Of a stretch of 64,000 nt of DNA, positions 52,750 through 61,437 are shown piece by piece. A program made the translations under genes and the position numbers. Source of the DNA: Phycisphaeraceae bacterium (GTDB lineage: Bacteria; Planctomycetota; Phycisphaerae; Phycisphaerales; UBA1924); assembly GCA_019636535.1 (NCBI GenBank), contig JAHBXK010000010.1:1-64000 (forward strand), in the 5' to 3' direction. Position 1 is the stretch's first letter. Every line of letters starts with the position of its first letter. Below the pieces are notes generated by a model that made no database searches, had not been told where the DNA came from, and was given only the letters and a program-made list of their open reading frames with translations.

Positions 52750-53441
52750 GGCGACCTCGCCGGGCGAGCCTCGGAGGCGAGCGAACCGGCCATGCGGTTC
52801 AGCCGTGCCATGAGCGACCGCGCCAGATCTGGACGCAGGGGCGCACGGAAGTTGCCCGCCATCTCGGCGGGCGTCAGTGGATCGGCAAAGCCGGGAGTCG
52901 CGGCGGTCAACCGGATCGAAGATCCGAACATCGAGCCACCGAACCACGCCGAGCCCGGCTTACCACTTGGCATGACGAACCCGGCCCCCGAGTACAGGCC
53001 GATCCGCGGGAGTTGTGCGGATGAGCCGGCTGCATCGCTCGTGACGGTCGGACCATCCTGCGAGAGCACCAGCATGCGCACCGTCACGTTGCAAGCCGTG
53101 CGGCCGATCGGCGTGTCTCCCGCCGAAGGCACGAGGAACAGGTGCACGTGGATGAGTGAGCCGTTCAATCCAGACAGGTCGTCCGCGTGATCGGCGAGCC
53201 GTTCAACGGGCAAGTCCGTCAGAAACACGTCAGCCGTGTTCGAGTCGAGCGTGGAATATGCAACGCCGATGACGTCCGGTTTGATGAACTGCTCGGTTGA
53301 GAGATTTCGAACAGTCAACGACGATGACCCACTGCCGCCGCTCAAGAGGCCACTTCCCGAGCACCCTGACAACGCACAAACAATTACCGCGGAAACGCAG
53401 GTCGAAAGCAGCCAGAACCCGATTCGAGCGTATATCGTCAT
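52746..53441 (-). CDS. Lipoprotein of unknown function
   Basis: A 231-residue lipoprotein. The signal peptide ends in LSGC (CALSGCSGSG), followed by a Ser/Gly linker. The mature part has a beta-rich look (IKPDVIGVAYSTLDSNTADV, LIHVHLFLVPSAGDTPIGRT, NVTVRMLVLSQDGP), possibly a CHRD- or spermatophylax-like fold, but I do not recognise a family. GAGGA lies before the ATG at 53441. It is the first gene of a two-gene operon with the HAD phosphatase and is divergent from the TPR-like gene. Confidence 0.75.
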   Translation of the reverse strand: MTIYARIGFWLLSTCVSAVIVCALSGCSGSGLLSGGSGSSSLTVRNLSTEQFIKPDVIGVAYSTLDSNTADVFLTDLPVERLADHADDLSGLNGSLIHVHLFLVPSAGDTPIGRTACNVTVRMLVLSQDGPTVTSDAAGSSAQLPRIGLYSGAGFVMPSGKPGSAWFGGSMFGSSIRLTAATPGFADPLTPAEMAGNFRAPLRPDLARSLMARLNRMAGSLASEARPARSP

Positions 53442-53550
53442 GGAGATCCTCAGGCCCCAGCGTAGCCGAACCTGGGTCCGACGGCAGGCGTGGGCGAGTC
53501 GCGGGCAACGCGGCAAGTCTCCACACCACCGAGTGAAGGGGAGTCGCGGA

Positions 53551-54900
53551 ATGTCACGCACCGGACGAACATCGCTCTTTACCGCGGCAATCGCGATCGG
53601 ATTGCTTGCGCCCGCGAGCGACTCGCTTGGACAGGCCAGGCCCGGCGGCGGGGCAGCGGGAGGCGCAAGCAAGGGCTCTCGGCTCACGCCACCGACCCGA
53701 TCGAAACTCGCTCCCGCTCCGGCACAGGAGCGCCGGGATGAACAACCAACAACGGGACCTCAGCATCCGACGCGTCAGGGATCGGGCCGGAGTTTCTTCG
53801 AAGACCTGAGAAGCGAACGCCGGTTCACGACCCGCGGCGTCGATGAGTCTTCGATCATCACGCGGGCCGATGGCTCGCGCGTTCGCATTCCTGATTCGAT
53901 CGATGTCGGCGCTTTCATCCCCTCCACGGTGTCGTCTCGGAGTCGAACGCTCGAACTCGCGCAGGCGATCCGCGAGAATCAAGGGCGCGGACTGAGCCCC
54001 GAGCAACGAGAGGCCCTCGTTCGAAAGTGGGAGGATCCCACCGTGCGTGCTGACGCCATCAACGAGGCCCGCAAGTCGTTCACTCCCGAACAAGGGTACA
54101 TCGAATTCTCAAACGAATCTGGCGATACCGCCTTTGTTCGTGCCGGAACCCCCTGCGAAGCAACGGTCGCGAGAACCTTGCTCCTCAGCCCCCGGCCTCG
54201 GGCTCCTCAGAGCCTGCGGGATCTTGACCGGCTTGCCGACCGTGGAGTTGAGTTCGAGTTGAGCGAGGTTGAATTGCGGGCAATCAAGAGTTTCGAGTCG
54301 GAGTTACAGGAGTATGACCCGTGCGCCCCGCACGTCATCATGGACCGTACGCAGTTCGGACCCGGGGGCGACGTCATCGATCGTTTCCTGATTCCGATCA
54401 CCGTGCCGTGGGTCGAAACCGTACTGCCTGCCAACTTGCCCGAGCCGCAGGAAGTCTGGTCAACACTGCTGACCGACAACCACGCGCTCGCGATCGAGGC
54501 CTTCACGGAGCATCTACGCGTCTACTCGTTCGATGAGGCAGCACGAAGAGGCATGGCGCTGGCCATGCTCGCCGGCGGAAATCACCTCGCAGCCATCGAC
54601 ACGCTCTGGCTGGCGTACGACAGCGATCCGACGCTCTGCTCCAGACCCTTTGATGCTGCCTGGGTTCAGGGCGGTTCGAACCAACTCCGCGAGTACACAC
54701 GGCGGCTTGTCCGCCATGCGCACGCGAGCGGATCGGGCAGGGACTGGTTCGCGGTTGCCGTCATGATGGCGCTGGAAGGTCGCGTCCAGCCCGCCCGCGA
54801 AATGCTCTCGCGGGCGACGGCCGCCGGTGCTTCGGGCGACCACATTGATGCGCTCGCGAAGCACCTGGGTGGTCAACCGACACTCCGAGCGCAGCCCTGA
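53551..54900 (+). CDS. Secreted TPR-like protein, first of a paralogous pair
   Basis: A 449-residue exported protein: signal peptide TSLFTAAIAIGLLAPASDSL, then a Pro/Arg/Gly-rich linker. The C-terminal ~130 residues have helical repeat text (LLTDNHALAIEAFTEHLRVY, FDEAARRGMALAMLAGGNHL, ... FAVAVMMALEGRVQPAREML), like TPR units. The last block matches in layout the end of the next gene (55008). AAGGGGAG precedes the ATG at 53551. Function unknown. Confidence 0.75.
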   Translation: MSRTGRTSLFTAAIAIGLLAPASDSLGQARPGGGAAGGASKGSRLTPPTRSKLAPAPAQERRDEQPTTGPQHPTRQGSGRSFFEDLRSERRFTTRGVDESSIITRADGSRVRIPDSIDVGAFIPSTVSSRSRTLELAQAIRENQGRGLSPEQREALVRKWEDPTVRADAINEARKSFTPEQGYIEFSNESGDTAFVRAGTPCEATVARTLLLSPRPRAPQSLRDLDRLADRGVEFELSEVELRAIKSFESELQEYDPCAPHVIMDRTQFGPGGDVIDRFLIPITVPWVETVLPANLPEPQEVWSTLLTDNHALAIEAFTEHLRVYSFDEAARRGMALAMLAGGNHLAAIDTLWLAYDSDPTLCSRPFDAAWVQGGSNQLREYTRRLVRHAHASGSGRDWFAVAVMMALEGRVQPAREMLSRATAAGASGDHIDALAKHLGGQPTLRAQP

Positions 54901-55007
54901 GTCTCGGGACAGCACAGGATCCTGCCGATGAACGTACCACTTACTGAGAGGTACTCTCGCCTTGTTTCCATTTCATGAGTGACGCTCGCGCGCTTGGAGG
55001 CCCGTTC

Positions 55008-56066
55008 ATGCTGATCCGCCCGCCTCAAATCACCGATCCCGCAACACGTTCCGGACGTTGTGCGTTGGCGATCGCTGCCGTGGCCGCGGCTTGGCTTGCG
55101 CTGCCGGCCGTTGAGGCCTTCGCTCAGGGAGGGGTTCCCTCGAGAGCCCCGCGTCCGATGCCCGGCATCGTGCCGAGCCGAACGCCGCCGCTCGAGCGTG
55201 TCCCTTCACGGCCGTTACCGACCGGCCCAACGCTCCGGCCGGGCGAACGTCCGGACCACCGACCGATCGTTGTTTTTCCGCCGGGCTATGGCTGGCGCTT
55301 CGACCGTCCGCGCCACTTCGATCCCGATTTCATTTCCTCATCGGGCCTCACCGTCACCGGCAGCGTCGGAACCGATCACTGGCGCGTGCGTTTCCGGCTC
55401 GGCTCACCCGTGATTAATCGTTCCCGTGATTGGTATTGGTGGCGGTACCCATACTGGGGCTTTTCGCACTGGGCCTGGTGGAACACAACTCCGAGGTGGG
55501 CTATTGGAGGCTGGTGGGACTATACGGACCAGTTCCTGGACTTTGCCGGACAACTCGAGCAGCAGCGCGCTGCTGACGAACTCAGACGCCGGGAACAGGC
55601 CGAGAGAGATCGCTTTGCCAGGCTGAGCGAACTCGAGAGGGGCGACGAACGGCTGAGCCAGGGGCGCGCTCAGGACGCGGTCAATCACTACCTGAGACAC
55701 CTTGAGACCGCGCCCGATGACACGGAAGCGATGCGATCTCTCGCGGTGGCGCTCATCGACGCCAACAGGATCGATCACGCGAGCGCTGTCTTTGCGATGG
55801 CCTATGAGCGCACGCCGTCGCTGGTCCGGCAGCCCATGGACTCTTCTCGGTTCCCGGGCACCGCGACCGACCTTCGATCGCGGCTGACGTCGTTGGTGCA
55901 TTACGCGAATCGAACGGGCGCCGCCTCGGCTTGGCTCTCAGCGGCGGTGCTCGCCCAGGCCGAGGGCCGTGATCCCGCCGCAAGGAACATGCTCGGCAGA
56001 GCCCGCACGGCCGGCCTGAACTCCGATCTGGTCTCAGCGTTCGAGTCCGCGCTCGGAACACGCTGA
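55008..56066 (+). CDS. Secreted TPR-like protein, second of a paralogous pair
   Basis: A 352-residue exported protein. Signal segment: CALAIAAVAAAWLALPAVEA. A Pro/Arg-rich linker and a Trp/Tyr-rich stretch (DWYWWRYPYWGFSHWAWWNT) follow. A helical part comes next (LEQQRAADELRRREQAERDR), then TPR-like repeats (RLSQGRAQDAVNHYLRHLET, ANRIDHASAVFAMAYERTP) ending ASAWLSAAVLAQAEGRDPAA. GGAGG lies eight bases before the ATG at 55008, better than the ATG at 54975. It is a distant tandem duplicate of the gene at 53551. Confidence 0.78.
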   Translation: MLIRPPQITDPATRSGRCALAIAAVAAAWLALPAVEAFAQGGVPSRAPRPMPGIVPSRTPPLERVPSRPLPTGPTLRPGERPDHRPIVVFPPGYGWRFDRPRHFDPDFISSSGLTVTGSVGTDHWRVRFRLGSPVINRSRDWYWWRYPYWGFSHWAWWNTTPRWAIGGWWDYTDQFLDFAGQLEQQRAADELRRREQAERDRFARLSELERGDERLSQGRAQDAVNHYLRHLETAPDDTEAMRSLAVALIDANRIDHASAVFAMAYERTPSLVRQPMDSSRFPGTATDLRSRLTSLVHYANRTGAASAWLSAAVLAQAEGRDPAARNMLGRARTAGLNSDLVSAFESALGTR

Positions 56067-56094
56067 TCTGCCATCGCCGAGAACCCTCAACCGA

Positions 56095-56955
56095 TCAGAA
56101 ATTGAAGATCGTTTCGAGCACGCGCGGGATCAGACCTTTCTTCGCCGCGTTCTTGACGTCCCCCTCGCCTTCGATCCGCAGCGCCATGTTGGCGATCTGG
56201 CTCGACTGGACGGTGTTCGAGCTGGTAATGTCGGCGCTTCGGCAAACGCCGCCCAGGACCATGAACGTCTTGTCGCCGCCGCTGCCCTCGATGGACTTGC
56301 GGGCCTCGAGGACGAGATTGCCGTTCGGCTTGACATCGATCACTTCGGCCGCGATGCGAGCCGTGAAGCGGTCCTTGCGTTCGGCCTCTCCATCACCGTT
56401 GTATCGCGTGTTGGAGTTCACGCCCAGACGCACGGGCGTGCCGATGCCGTTGCGCAGTTGGAACTCAAGCAGGTCCTTCAACGATGGGAACTGGGACAAC
56501 TCCGCCCGTATGTCGTATCGCTTGGTGGTGTCGAGGCTCTGCTCGATCTTCTGGGTTGAGTTCTCGTTGATGATGATCTCGATGAGGTCGTGCTTCTGGA
56601 ACGTTCGAGGCTTGGGCGGCACCACCACCATGAGGCTGTACGCTTCGAGTTGCGCAGCGGCAGCGCGGGCGGGTGCGTTCGGGTCGTCCTGCTGGCGCGG
56701 CTCAGCGGCCGTAGCGGCCGGAACGGGCTGCGGTTGCTCCGCCGCACGGTTTGCATCGGACGCGGGTTCGGGTCCATCCTGAACAGTGTTCTGCGACGGA
56801 GCTGGGGCACTCGTCGGCTGCTGCCGCGCAGGCGTTGCGCGGTTCGGCGAGCGCTCGAACAGACTCTGACCGGCCGATCGCTCCGCGCTGCACAGCAACG
56901 CGGCAGCCGCGGCCAGAATTCCGACAAAGCGCAACGCAAAGATGTGAGACTTCAT
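56095..56955 (-). CDS. flgH: Flagellar L-ring protein FlgH
   Basis: A 286-residue protein that forms the outer-membrane L ring around the flagellar rod. The FlgH core is HDLIEIIINENSTQKIEQSL, KDRFTARIAAEVIDVKPNGN, LVLEARKSI and SSNTVQSSQIANMALRIEGE. The signal peptide (ILAAAAALLCSAERSAGQ) has a cysteine, but the lipobox is not canonical (ALLC, leucine at -1). A long Ala/Pro/Gln-rich linker separates it from the core. The start overlaps the stop of flgA by four bases. It is the last gene of the operon; flgI does not follow. Confidence 0.93.
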   Translation of the reverse strand: MKSHIFALRFVGILAAAAALLCSAERSAGQSLFERSPNRATPARQQPTSAPAPSQNTVQDGPEPASDANRAAEQPQPVPAATAAEPRQQDDPNAPARAAAAQLEAYSLMVVVPPKPRTFQKHDLIEIIINENSTQKIEQSLDTTKRYDIRAELSQFPSLKDLLEFQLRNGIGTPVRLGVNSNTRYNGDGEAERKDRFTARIAAEVIDVKPNGNLVLEARKSIEGSGGDKTFMVLGGVCRSADITSSNTVQSSQIANMALRIEGEGDVKNAAKKGLIPRVLETIFNF

Positions 56956-58121
56956 CGCGATTCTCCCGCGCGGACCATCGGTTCCTCGATCCCGTGCTCA
57001 GCACCCCTCCGCTGCTCGCCAACGACCATCACCGCTCTTCCCGAGCCGCTCATTCGTGCCCGGAACGTCTCCTGGCTTCCCTCGAGCCTGAAAAGTCCAA
57101 CTTCACCGTCTCGGATGCTCTCCATCGCGCGGGCCTTGGCCTTGATTCGAACCGAGCCGCTCAGACAGTGGACCCAAACCGTGTCGCCTCGCTTCGCGGC
57201 GATCGGCGCTTGCATCATCTCCCTCGTCAGCAGCGTGCCTTCACGTATCCGGCTCGAAGCCACCGGCGCAGGATCGCCACCAAGTTCGAGCACGGCTTGC
57301 GAAGCCTGTGCTGGTGAGAGCCAGCGATGTTCGCTCCGGAACGAGTCCGAGGCGATCGAATCGCCTCTAGATATGTCTTTGGCAGCGACGAGCACACCAC
57401 GCTCGATCAGCACCTCCACGTCGGCCGTCTGTGACATCGCCAGTCGATCCCCCTCGTACGCGAACACCCGCACCGGCAGCCGTGCCGATGCCGCAGAAGC
57501 GCCGGCTTCCACGTCGATGCGCCACGAGCCCGTGGGGCGATCCAGCGCTGAGGCATCGGCAGCGCGAATCAGCAACCGAAGCCCGGTCGGCTCGACGTCG
57601 AGGTGCGACGCGATCCGGAGGGCGATCGCCTTGCGCACCGTCATCTCGCCGCTGACATCGACGACCTGAGGTGCGGCTCGCTCGGCACGCTCGAGTCGTA
57701 CGCTTCTGGATTCGGTCGGCCAATCGTGCCGTACCTCGCACACCGAGCCGGAGAGCACCGTCCGTCCCCAGTGCACACCGGCGGAGTCAAGCGCTGACCG
57801 AACCGCTGGCAGTCCCACGCTCACGACGCCCGGGCCGGCGACCGGCAGACGTCGCAGATCCTCGGTGATGATCACGCTACGCAACGCATCCGCGTTCGGT
57901 CCATCGACATCGGCCACGTCCATGAGTGTGATCGGTCGGGCGGCGACACTGTCGGCGCCGTCCTTCGCAACAAGTGTCGCTGACGATCGCAGGCGCACGA
58001 CGGTAGTGCGCGTGTCCGCGGCCTGCGCCGCCAACACGCCGGATGCCAACATCGTGAGGTGCATGACCACGACCCCAACGACAAGCACGAGCACTCGATT
58101 CAGTACGCCACTTGACCTCAT
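56952..58121 (-). CDS. flgA: Flagellar P-ring assembly protein FlgA
   Basis: A 389-residue periplasmic chaperone-like protein for P-ring formation. The signal segment is VLNRVLVLVVGVVVMHLTML. The C-terminal SAF/FlgA domain shows VLIERGVLVAAKDISRGDSI, LGGDPAPVASSRIREGTLLT and KRGDTVWVHCLSGSVRIKAK. The N-terminal half carries its own domain (ITLMDVADVDGPNADALRSV) as in long FlgA forms. It lies between flgG and flgH in one operon. Confidence 0.9.
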   Translation of the reverse strand: MRSSGVLNRVLVLVVGVVVMHLTMLASGVLAAQAADTRTTVVRLRSSATLVAKDGADSVAARPITLMDVADVDGPNADALRSVIITEDLRRLPVAGPGVVSVGLPAVRSALDSAGVHWGRTVLSGSVCEVRHDWPTESRSVRLERAERAAPQVVDVSGEMTVRKAIALRIASHLDVEPTGLRLLIRAADASALDRPTGSWRIDVEAGASAASARLPVRVFAYEGDRLAMSQTADVEVLIERGVLVAAKDISRGDSIASDSFRSEHRWLSPAQASQAVLELGGDPAPVASSRIREGTLLTREMMQAPIAAKRGDTVWVHCLSGSVRIKAKARAMESIRDGEVGLFRLEGSQETFRARMSGSGRAVMVVGEQRRGAEHGIEEPMVRAGESR

Positions 58122-58187
58122 GTTTGACTGCTCCGACTCGCATTCGCCTACCAGAACCGACCGGGGGGCCGGGGTTCACCGGCCGAG

Positions 58188-58994
58188 TTACCGCCTCAAC
58201 TGCCCGATCACTCGCAGGTTCTCGTCGGCTGCGCGGATGGTGCTCGAGTTCATCTCGAAGGCGCGCTGGATCCTGATGAGATCGATCAACTCCTTCGTCG
58301 GATCGACGTTCGAGCCTTCGTAATACCCCTGCAGAATCTCGCCGAATGCATCCGTGCCGGGATCTCCGTCGATCGCCGGGCCGCTCGCCGCCGTCTCGAC
58401 GTACAGATTCTCACCGATCGACTTCAATCCGACGGGGTTCACGAAGTTCGAGAGTTGGATCTGACCAACTTCTTCCGCGTCGACTTCGCCCGGTCGCTGC
58501 ACCAGCACCCGGCCGTTCGCGTCGATTTGAACGTCCAGCACATCACCATCGATGGTGATGGGAGGATCGAGCCGGCGTCCCTGATCGCTCGCAAGGACCA
58601 TCTCACCGTCGGAGTTCAGCACGAACTGGCCGCTGCGTGTGTACCCCACTCCGCCAGGTCCGAGGCTCTCGGGCAGGCTGACCCGGAAGAAGCCGTTGCC
58701 CTGCACGAACAGATCCAGCTTGTTCCCTTGGATCGGAGAACCCGGCGCAAAGTTCAACTGCGTGCCGCTGACTTTCGTGCCCAAGCCGACGAACAGGCCG
58801 GTGGGTCGCTGGTCGTCGTTGGCGTTGCGGACTCCGGGCTGTGCTTTCTGCAAGTACAGCAGATCTTGGAAGTTCGCTCGGCTCGACTTGAATCCCGCGG
58901 TGTTGACGTTCGCGAGATTGTTCGCGGTAACGTCCATCGCGGTGTTCAATGCCGTGAGCGCTGATGAGGCCGATTGCAACGCAACGATCGCCAT
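58188..58994 (-). CDS. flgG: Flagellar distal rod protein FlgG
   Basis: A 268-residue rod protein. The N-terminal rod signature ALTALNTAMDVTANNLANVN is followed by TAGFKSSRANFQDLLYLQ. The C-terminal part has YEGSNVDPTKELIDLIRIQR and AFEMNSSTIRAADENLRVIG, standard for the distal rod. The central domain has LDLFVQGNGFFRVSLPE and YTRSGQFVLNSDGEMV. The ATG at 58994 (MAIVALQSA) is used. It sits between the flgF-like gene and flgA. Confidence 0.95.
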   Translation of the reverse strand: MAIVALQSASSALTALNTAMDVTANNLANVNTAGFKSSRANFQDLLYLQKAQPGVRNANDDQRPTGLFVGLGTKVSGTQLNFAPGSPIQGNKLDLFVQGNGFFRVSLPESLGPGGVGYTRSGQFVLNSDGEMVLASDQGRRLDPPITIDGDVLDVQIDANGRVLVQRPGEVDAEEVGQIQLSNFVNPVGLKSIGENLYVETAASGPAIDGDPGTDAFGEILQGYYEGSNVDPTKELIDLIRIQRAFEMNSSTIRAADENLRVIGQLRR

Positions 58995-59114
58995 GCTGGT
59001 CTTCCTTGACTCGCCCGCACTTCGGCTGGCGTCGGTTTGTTCGCTCATCCCATCAAACTTGTGAGAGCATTTCGGCTCTCGATGCCCAACGCTTCTTCGG
59101 AACCCGACGAGTCA

Positions 59115-59897
59115 TCAAGCCACGACGCGGCCGAGAGAGTTGATCGCGCGGTTCATCAAGTCGTCATGGATCGTCGCCATCCGTCCAGCCGCGGCGGTGG
59201 CGCCCGCGGCGTTTGTCACGCGCATCATCATCGCGATCGCGTCGGTCGAACTGCGCTCCACCGCCGACTGCACGACCTCACCCGAAGCCGGACGCAGCGC
59301 TGACGAGCCGCCAGGCCGCGAGAAGGCGAACAACCCCGCGCCTTCTTTCTTCAGTGCGGACCTGTCCGCGAGATCGACCAGCCCGATCGTGGCAGCCTGC
59401 ACCCCTCCCTGCATGACCGCGCCATCGGCCTGCACCGTGACACGTTGCCGTGGGTCCAGTTGGATGGGCCGTCGGTTCACATCCAAGACCGCGCTCCCCT
59501 CAGCACTCATCACCAGCCGGCCCGTCGCGTCGAGTGTCATCCGTCCGTCGCGTGTTAATCGAACATCACCGTTCGCACCGCCTCTGCCCGCAACCATGAA
59601 GAACCCGTCGCCCCGCACGGCCAGATCGAGCGGGTTGCTCGTGATTTCCAGAGAGCCCTGGTCAAACGCCGTGATCGTCGGTGCGAGCAGAACACCCGCC
59701 CCGAGTCGCTCCAGCAGCCGGTTGCTCGGCAAGTCCCAGACGCCGTCTTCCACTCGAACAGAGGCCCGCGGCAGCGTTGACGACAGGTCCACCTTGAACC
59801 CGGGAGTCTCAATGTTGGCCAGGTTGTTGGCCGCAACATCCTGACGGTGCATGGCCGTAAGGATGCCGCTTGCGGCCAGCGTGTAGCCGTGGTTCAT
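59115..59897 (-). CDS. flgF: Flagellar proximal rod protein FlgF-like
   Basis: A 260-residue hook-basal-body rod protein. N-terminus: LAASGILTAMHRQDVAANNL followed by ANIETPGFKVD. Centre: LDLAVRGDGFFMVAGRGG and RLTRDGRMTLDATGRLV. C-terminus: QSAVERSSTDAIAMMMRVTN, then AINSLGRVVA. The place before flgG argues for FlgF; FlgG-type paralogues look alike. The start overlaps the stop of the small gene at 59894 by four bases, so translation is coupled. Confidence 0.85.
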   Translation of the reverse strand: MNHGYTLAASGILTAMHRQDVAANNLANIETPGFKVDLSSTLPRASVRVEDGVWDLPSNRLLERLGAGVLLAPTITAFDQGSLEITSNPLDLAVRGDGFFMVAGRGGANGDVRLTRDGRMTLDATGRLVMSAEGSAVLDVNRRPIQLDPRQRVTVQADGAVMQGGVQAATIGLVDLADRSALKKEGAGLFAFSRPGGSSALRPASGEVVQSAVERSSTDAIAMMMRVTNAAGATAAAGRMATIHDDLMNRAINSLGRVVA

Positions 59898-60118
59898 GGC
59901 CTGCCCTCCGTGGGAGCACGACCGCCAGCGGGTGCGCCCATTGCGCAATTCTCGCGCGTGAGTGCGCACGCTTGGCTCATGTGCATGGCCGCAGCCGTCC
60001 TTGCGAGGCAGAGCAACCGCAGCCCGAGCGCTTGATCGCGTGGCAGACCGGCCACCACCGCCTCGACAGCGGCCTCAGAACCGTTCAGTTTCGCTTTGAC
60101 ACCAACTTCGGCACGCAT
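59894..60118 (-). CDS. Small unknown gene at the head of the flagellar operon
   Basis: A 74-residue protein. The ATG at 60118 has AGGAGG eight bases upstream, one of the best ribosome-binding sites in the window, and the stop overlaps the flgF start (ATGA). Sequence: helical start (AEVGVKAKLNGSEAAVEAVV), two short hydrophobic parts and three cysteines (LRLLCLARTAAAMHMSQACA, RENCAMG). No family recognised. The coupling suggests it acts with the flagellar rod genes or only serves to set their translation. Confidence 0.6.
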   Translation of the reverse strand: MRAEVGVKAKLNGSEAAVEAVVAGLPRDQALGLRLLCLARTAAAMHMSQACALTRENCAMGAPAGGRAPTEGRP

Positions 60119-60261
60119 CGGGCACCCTCCTGCTTGGGGGGTGCATCTCAATCCGCGTGCCAGCCAGGGCAGAGTGCCGACCGACCAAGGGGGAGGCCCG
60201 ATTGGACCAACCAGCGTCCTGCCATCGAGGGCATCAGGCTCGCGTCAACTCCGGCCTGATC

Positions 60262-60513
60262 TCACCCCCTTGAACAGGCACCAGGCCCCTTGCCGCACGG
60301 ACAACACCCACCGCCGCCGCCTCCACTCCCGGCGCCGACCGACACCCCTAAACCGGTGCTCGCTGCGCCCTTCGCGGCGAAGGTGCTCTGAACCCGCTTG
60401 AACTTGCGGCCGAGCCCCTTCGGATCTTCAACCGGATCGTCCGCCTTGCTCATAGGTCGGAGAAGTTCGATCCGGTCGCCATCGCTGACACTCTCGTACT
60501 CGTAAATTGGCAT
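60262..60513 (-). CDS. Degenerate FmdB-like small protein with Cys-rich tail
   Basis: An 83-residue protein. MPIYEYESVSDGDRIELLRP aligns in style with the start of FmdB-type zinc-ribbon proteins (MPxYEYxCxxCG), but both cysteine pairs of the ribbon are missing. The middle (KFKRVQSTFAAKGAASTGLG) also resembles the FmdB linker. The C-terminus is Gly-rich with GGCCPCGKGPGACSRG, which could bind a metal. It sits alone, divergent from the SDR gene. Confidence 0.65.
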   Translation of the reverse strand: MPIYEYESVSDGDRIELLRPMSKADDPVEDPKGLGRKFKRVQSTFAAKGAASTGLGVSVGAGSGGGGGGCCPCGKGPGACSRG

Positions 60514-60684
60514 CGCTCAGCCCTCTAGCAACCACTTGACCCCCGCTTCGCTGCACGCCCGGCCACCCGCAAGATAGCACCCCCCCACTCCGGCGACCAC
60601 GGCCGTACGGTACTGTCCCTCGTCTGCGAGCCAGTTGTTCCGTACTTTGCAGGCGGCTGCACCCGCAAGTGACAAAGACCGGCC

Positions 60685-61437
60685 ATGCTCCGCACCATGC
60701 CAGCAACCACATTGTTCTCCAACCGGCACATCGTGGTGACCGGTGGCACCGGCGCTCTTGGCTCGGCCGTGGTTGCACGGCTAATCGCGGATGGGGCCTC
60801 CTGCCACATCCCAGTGTTTGACGATGCCGAACTCGGCCGCTTTCCCTATGCAACTGACAGTCGCGTCCGGATTGAATGCGGTGTGGATCTCGCCGAAGAG
60901 GCCGCGGTTCAGGGTTTTTTCCAGCGTTCTGCCAATGAAGCCAAGGCCCACTCAGGCACGCTCTGGGCCTCGATCCACATCGCGGGTGGTTTCCACTACA
61001 GCCCGCTCGTCGACACCGCCCCTACCGATCTGCGCAAGATGATCGATATGAATGTCGTCACCTGCTTCCTCTGTTGTCGGGAAGCGGCGAGACACATGAC
61101 CGGCCAGCCCAAGCCCGGTGGCCGGATCGTCAACGTCGCAGCGCGCCCCGCCCTCGAACCTCGCTTGGGGGCCAACATGTCCGCTTACACGGCCGCCAAG
61201 GCCGGTGTCGCGGCGCTCACCCAAGCCGTTGCAGAGGAACTGGTCCCCCATGGCATACTCGTCAACGCCGTGGCTCCGTCGATCATGGACACACCCGCCA
61301 ACCGCCGGGCCATGCCCGATGCCGATCACTCCAAGTGGCCGTCCTGCGACGATGTTGCATCGACGATCGCGTTTCTTGCTTCCCCGGCCAATCTGTCCAC
61401 GCGAGGCGGAATCGTGCCGGTCTTCGGTGCAGCGTGA
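60685..61437 (+). CDS. Short-chain dehydrogenase/reductase
   Basis: A 250-residue Rossmann-fold oxidoreductase. NAD(P) motif: IVVTGGTGALGSAVVARLIA. NNAG-type region: SIHIAGGFHYSPLVD. Catalytic YxxxK: SAYTAAKAGVAALTQAVAEE. The serine normally ~13 residues before the tyrosine is alanine (VNVAARPALEPRLGANMSAY). The end has HGILVNAVAPSIMDTPANRR. The loss of the serine suggests altered or reduced chemistry. An in-frame ATG at 60697 is an alternative start. Substrate unknown. Confidence 0.85.
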   Translation: MLRTMPATTLFSNRHIVVTGGTGALGSAVVARLIADGASCHIPVFDDAELGRFPYATDSRVRIECGVDLAEEAAVQGFFQRSANEAKAHSGTLWASIHIAGGFHYSPLVDTAPTDLRKMIDMNVVTCFLCCREAARHMTGQPKPGGRIVNVAARPALEPRLGANMSAYTAAKAGVAALTQAVAEELVPHGILVNAVAPSIMDTPANRRAMPDADHSKWPSCDDVASTIAFLASPANLSTRGGIVPVFGAA

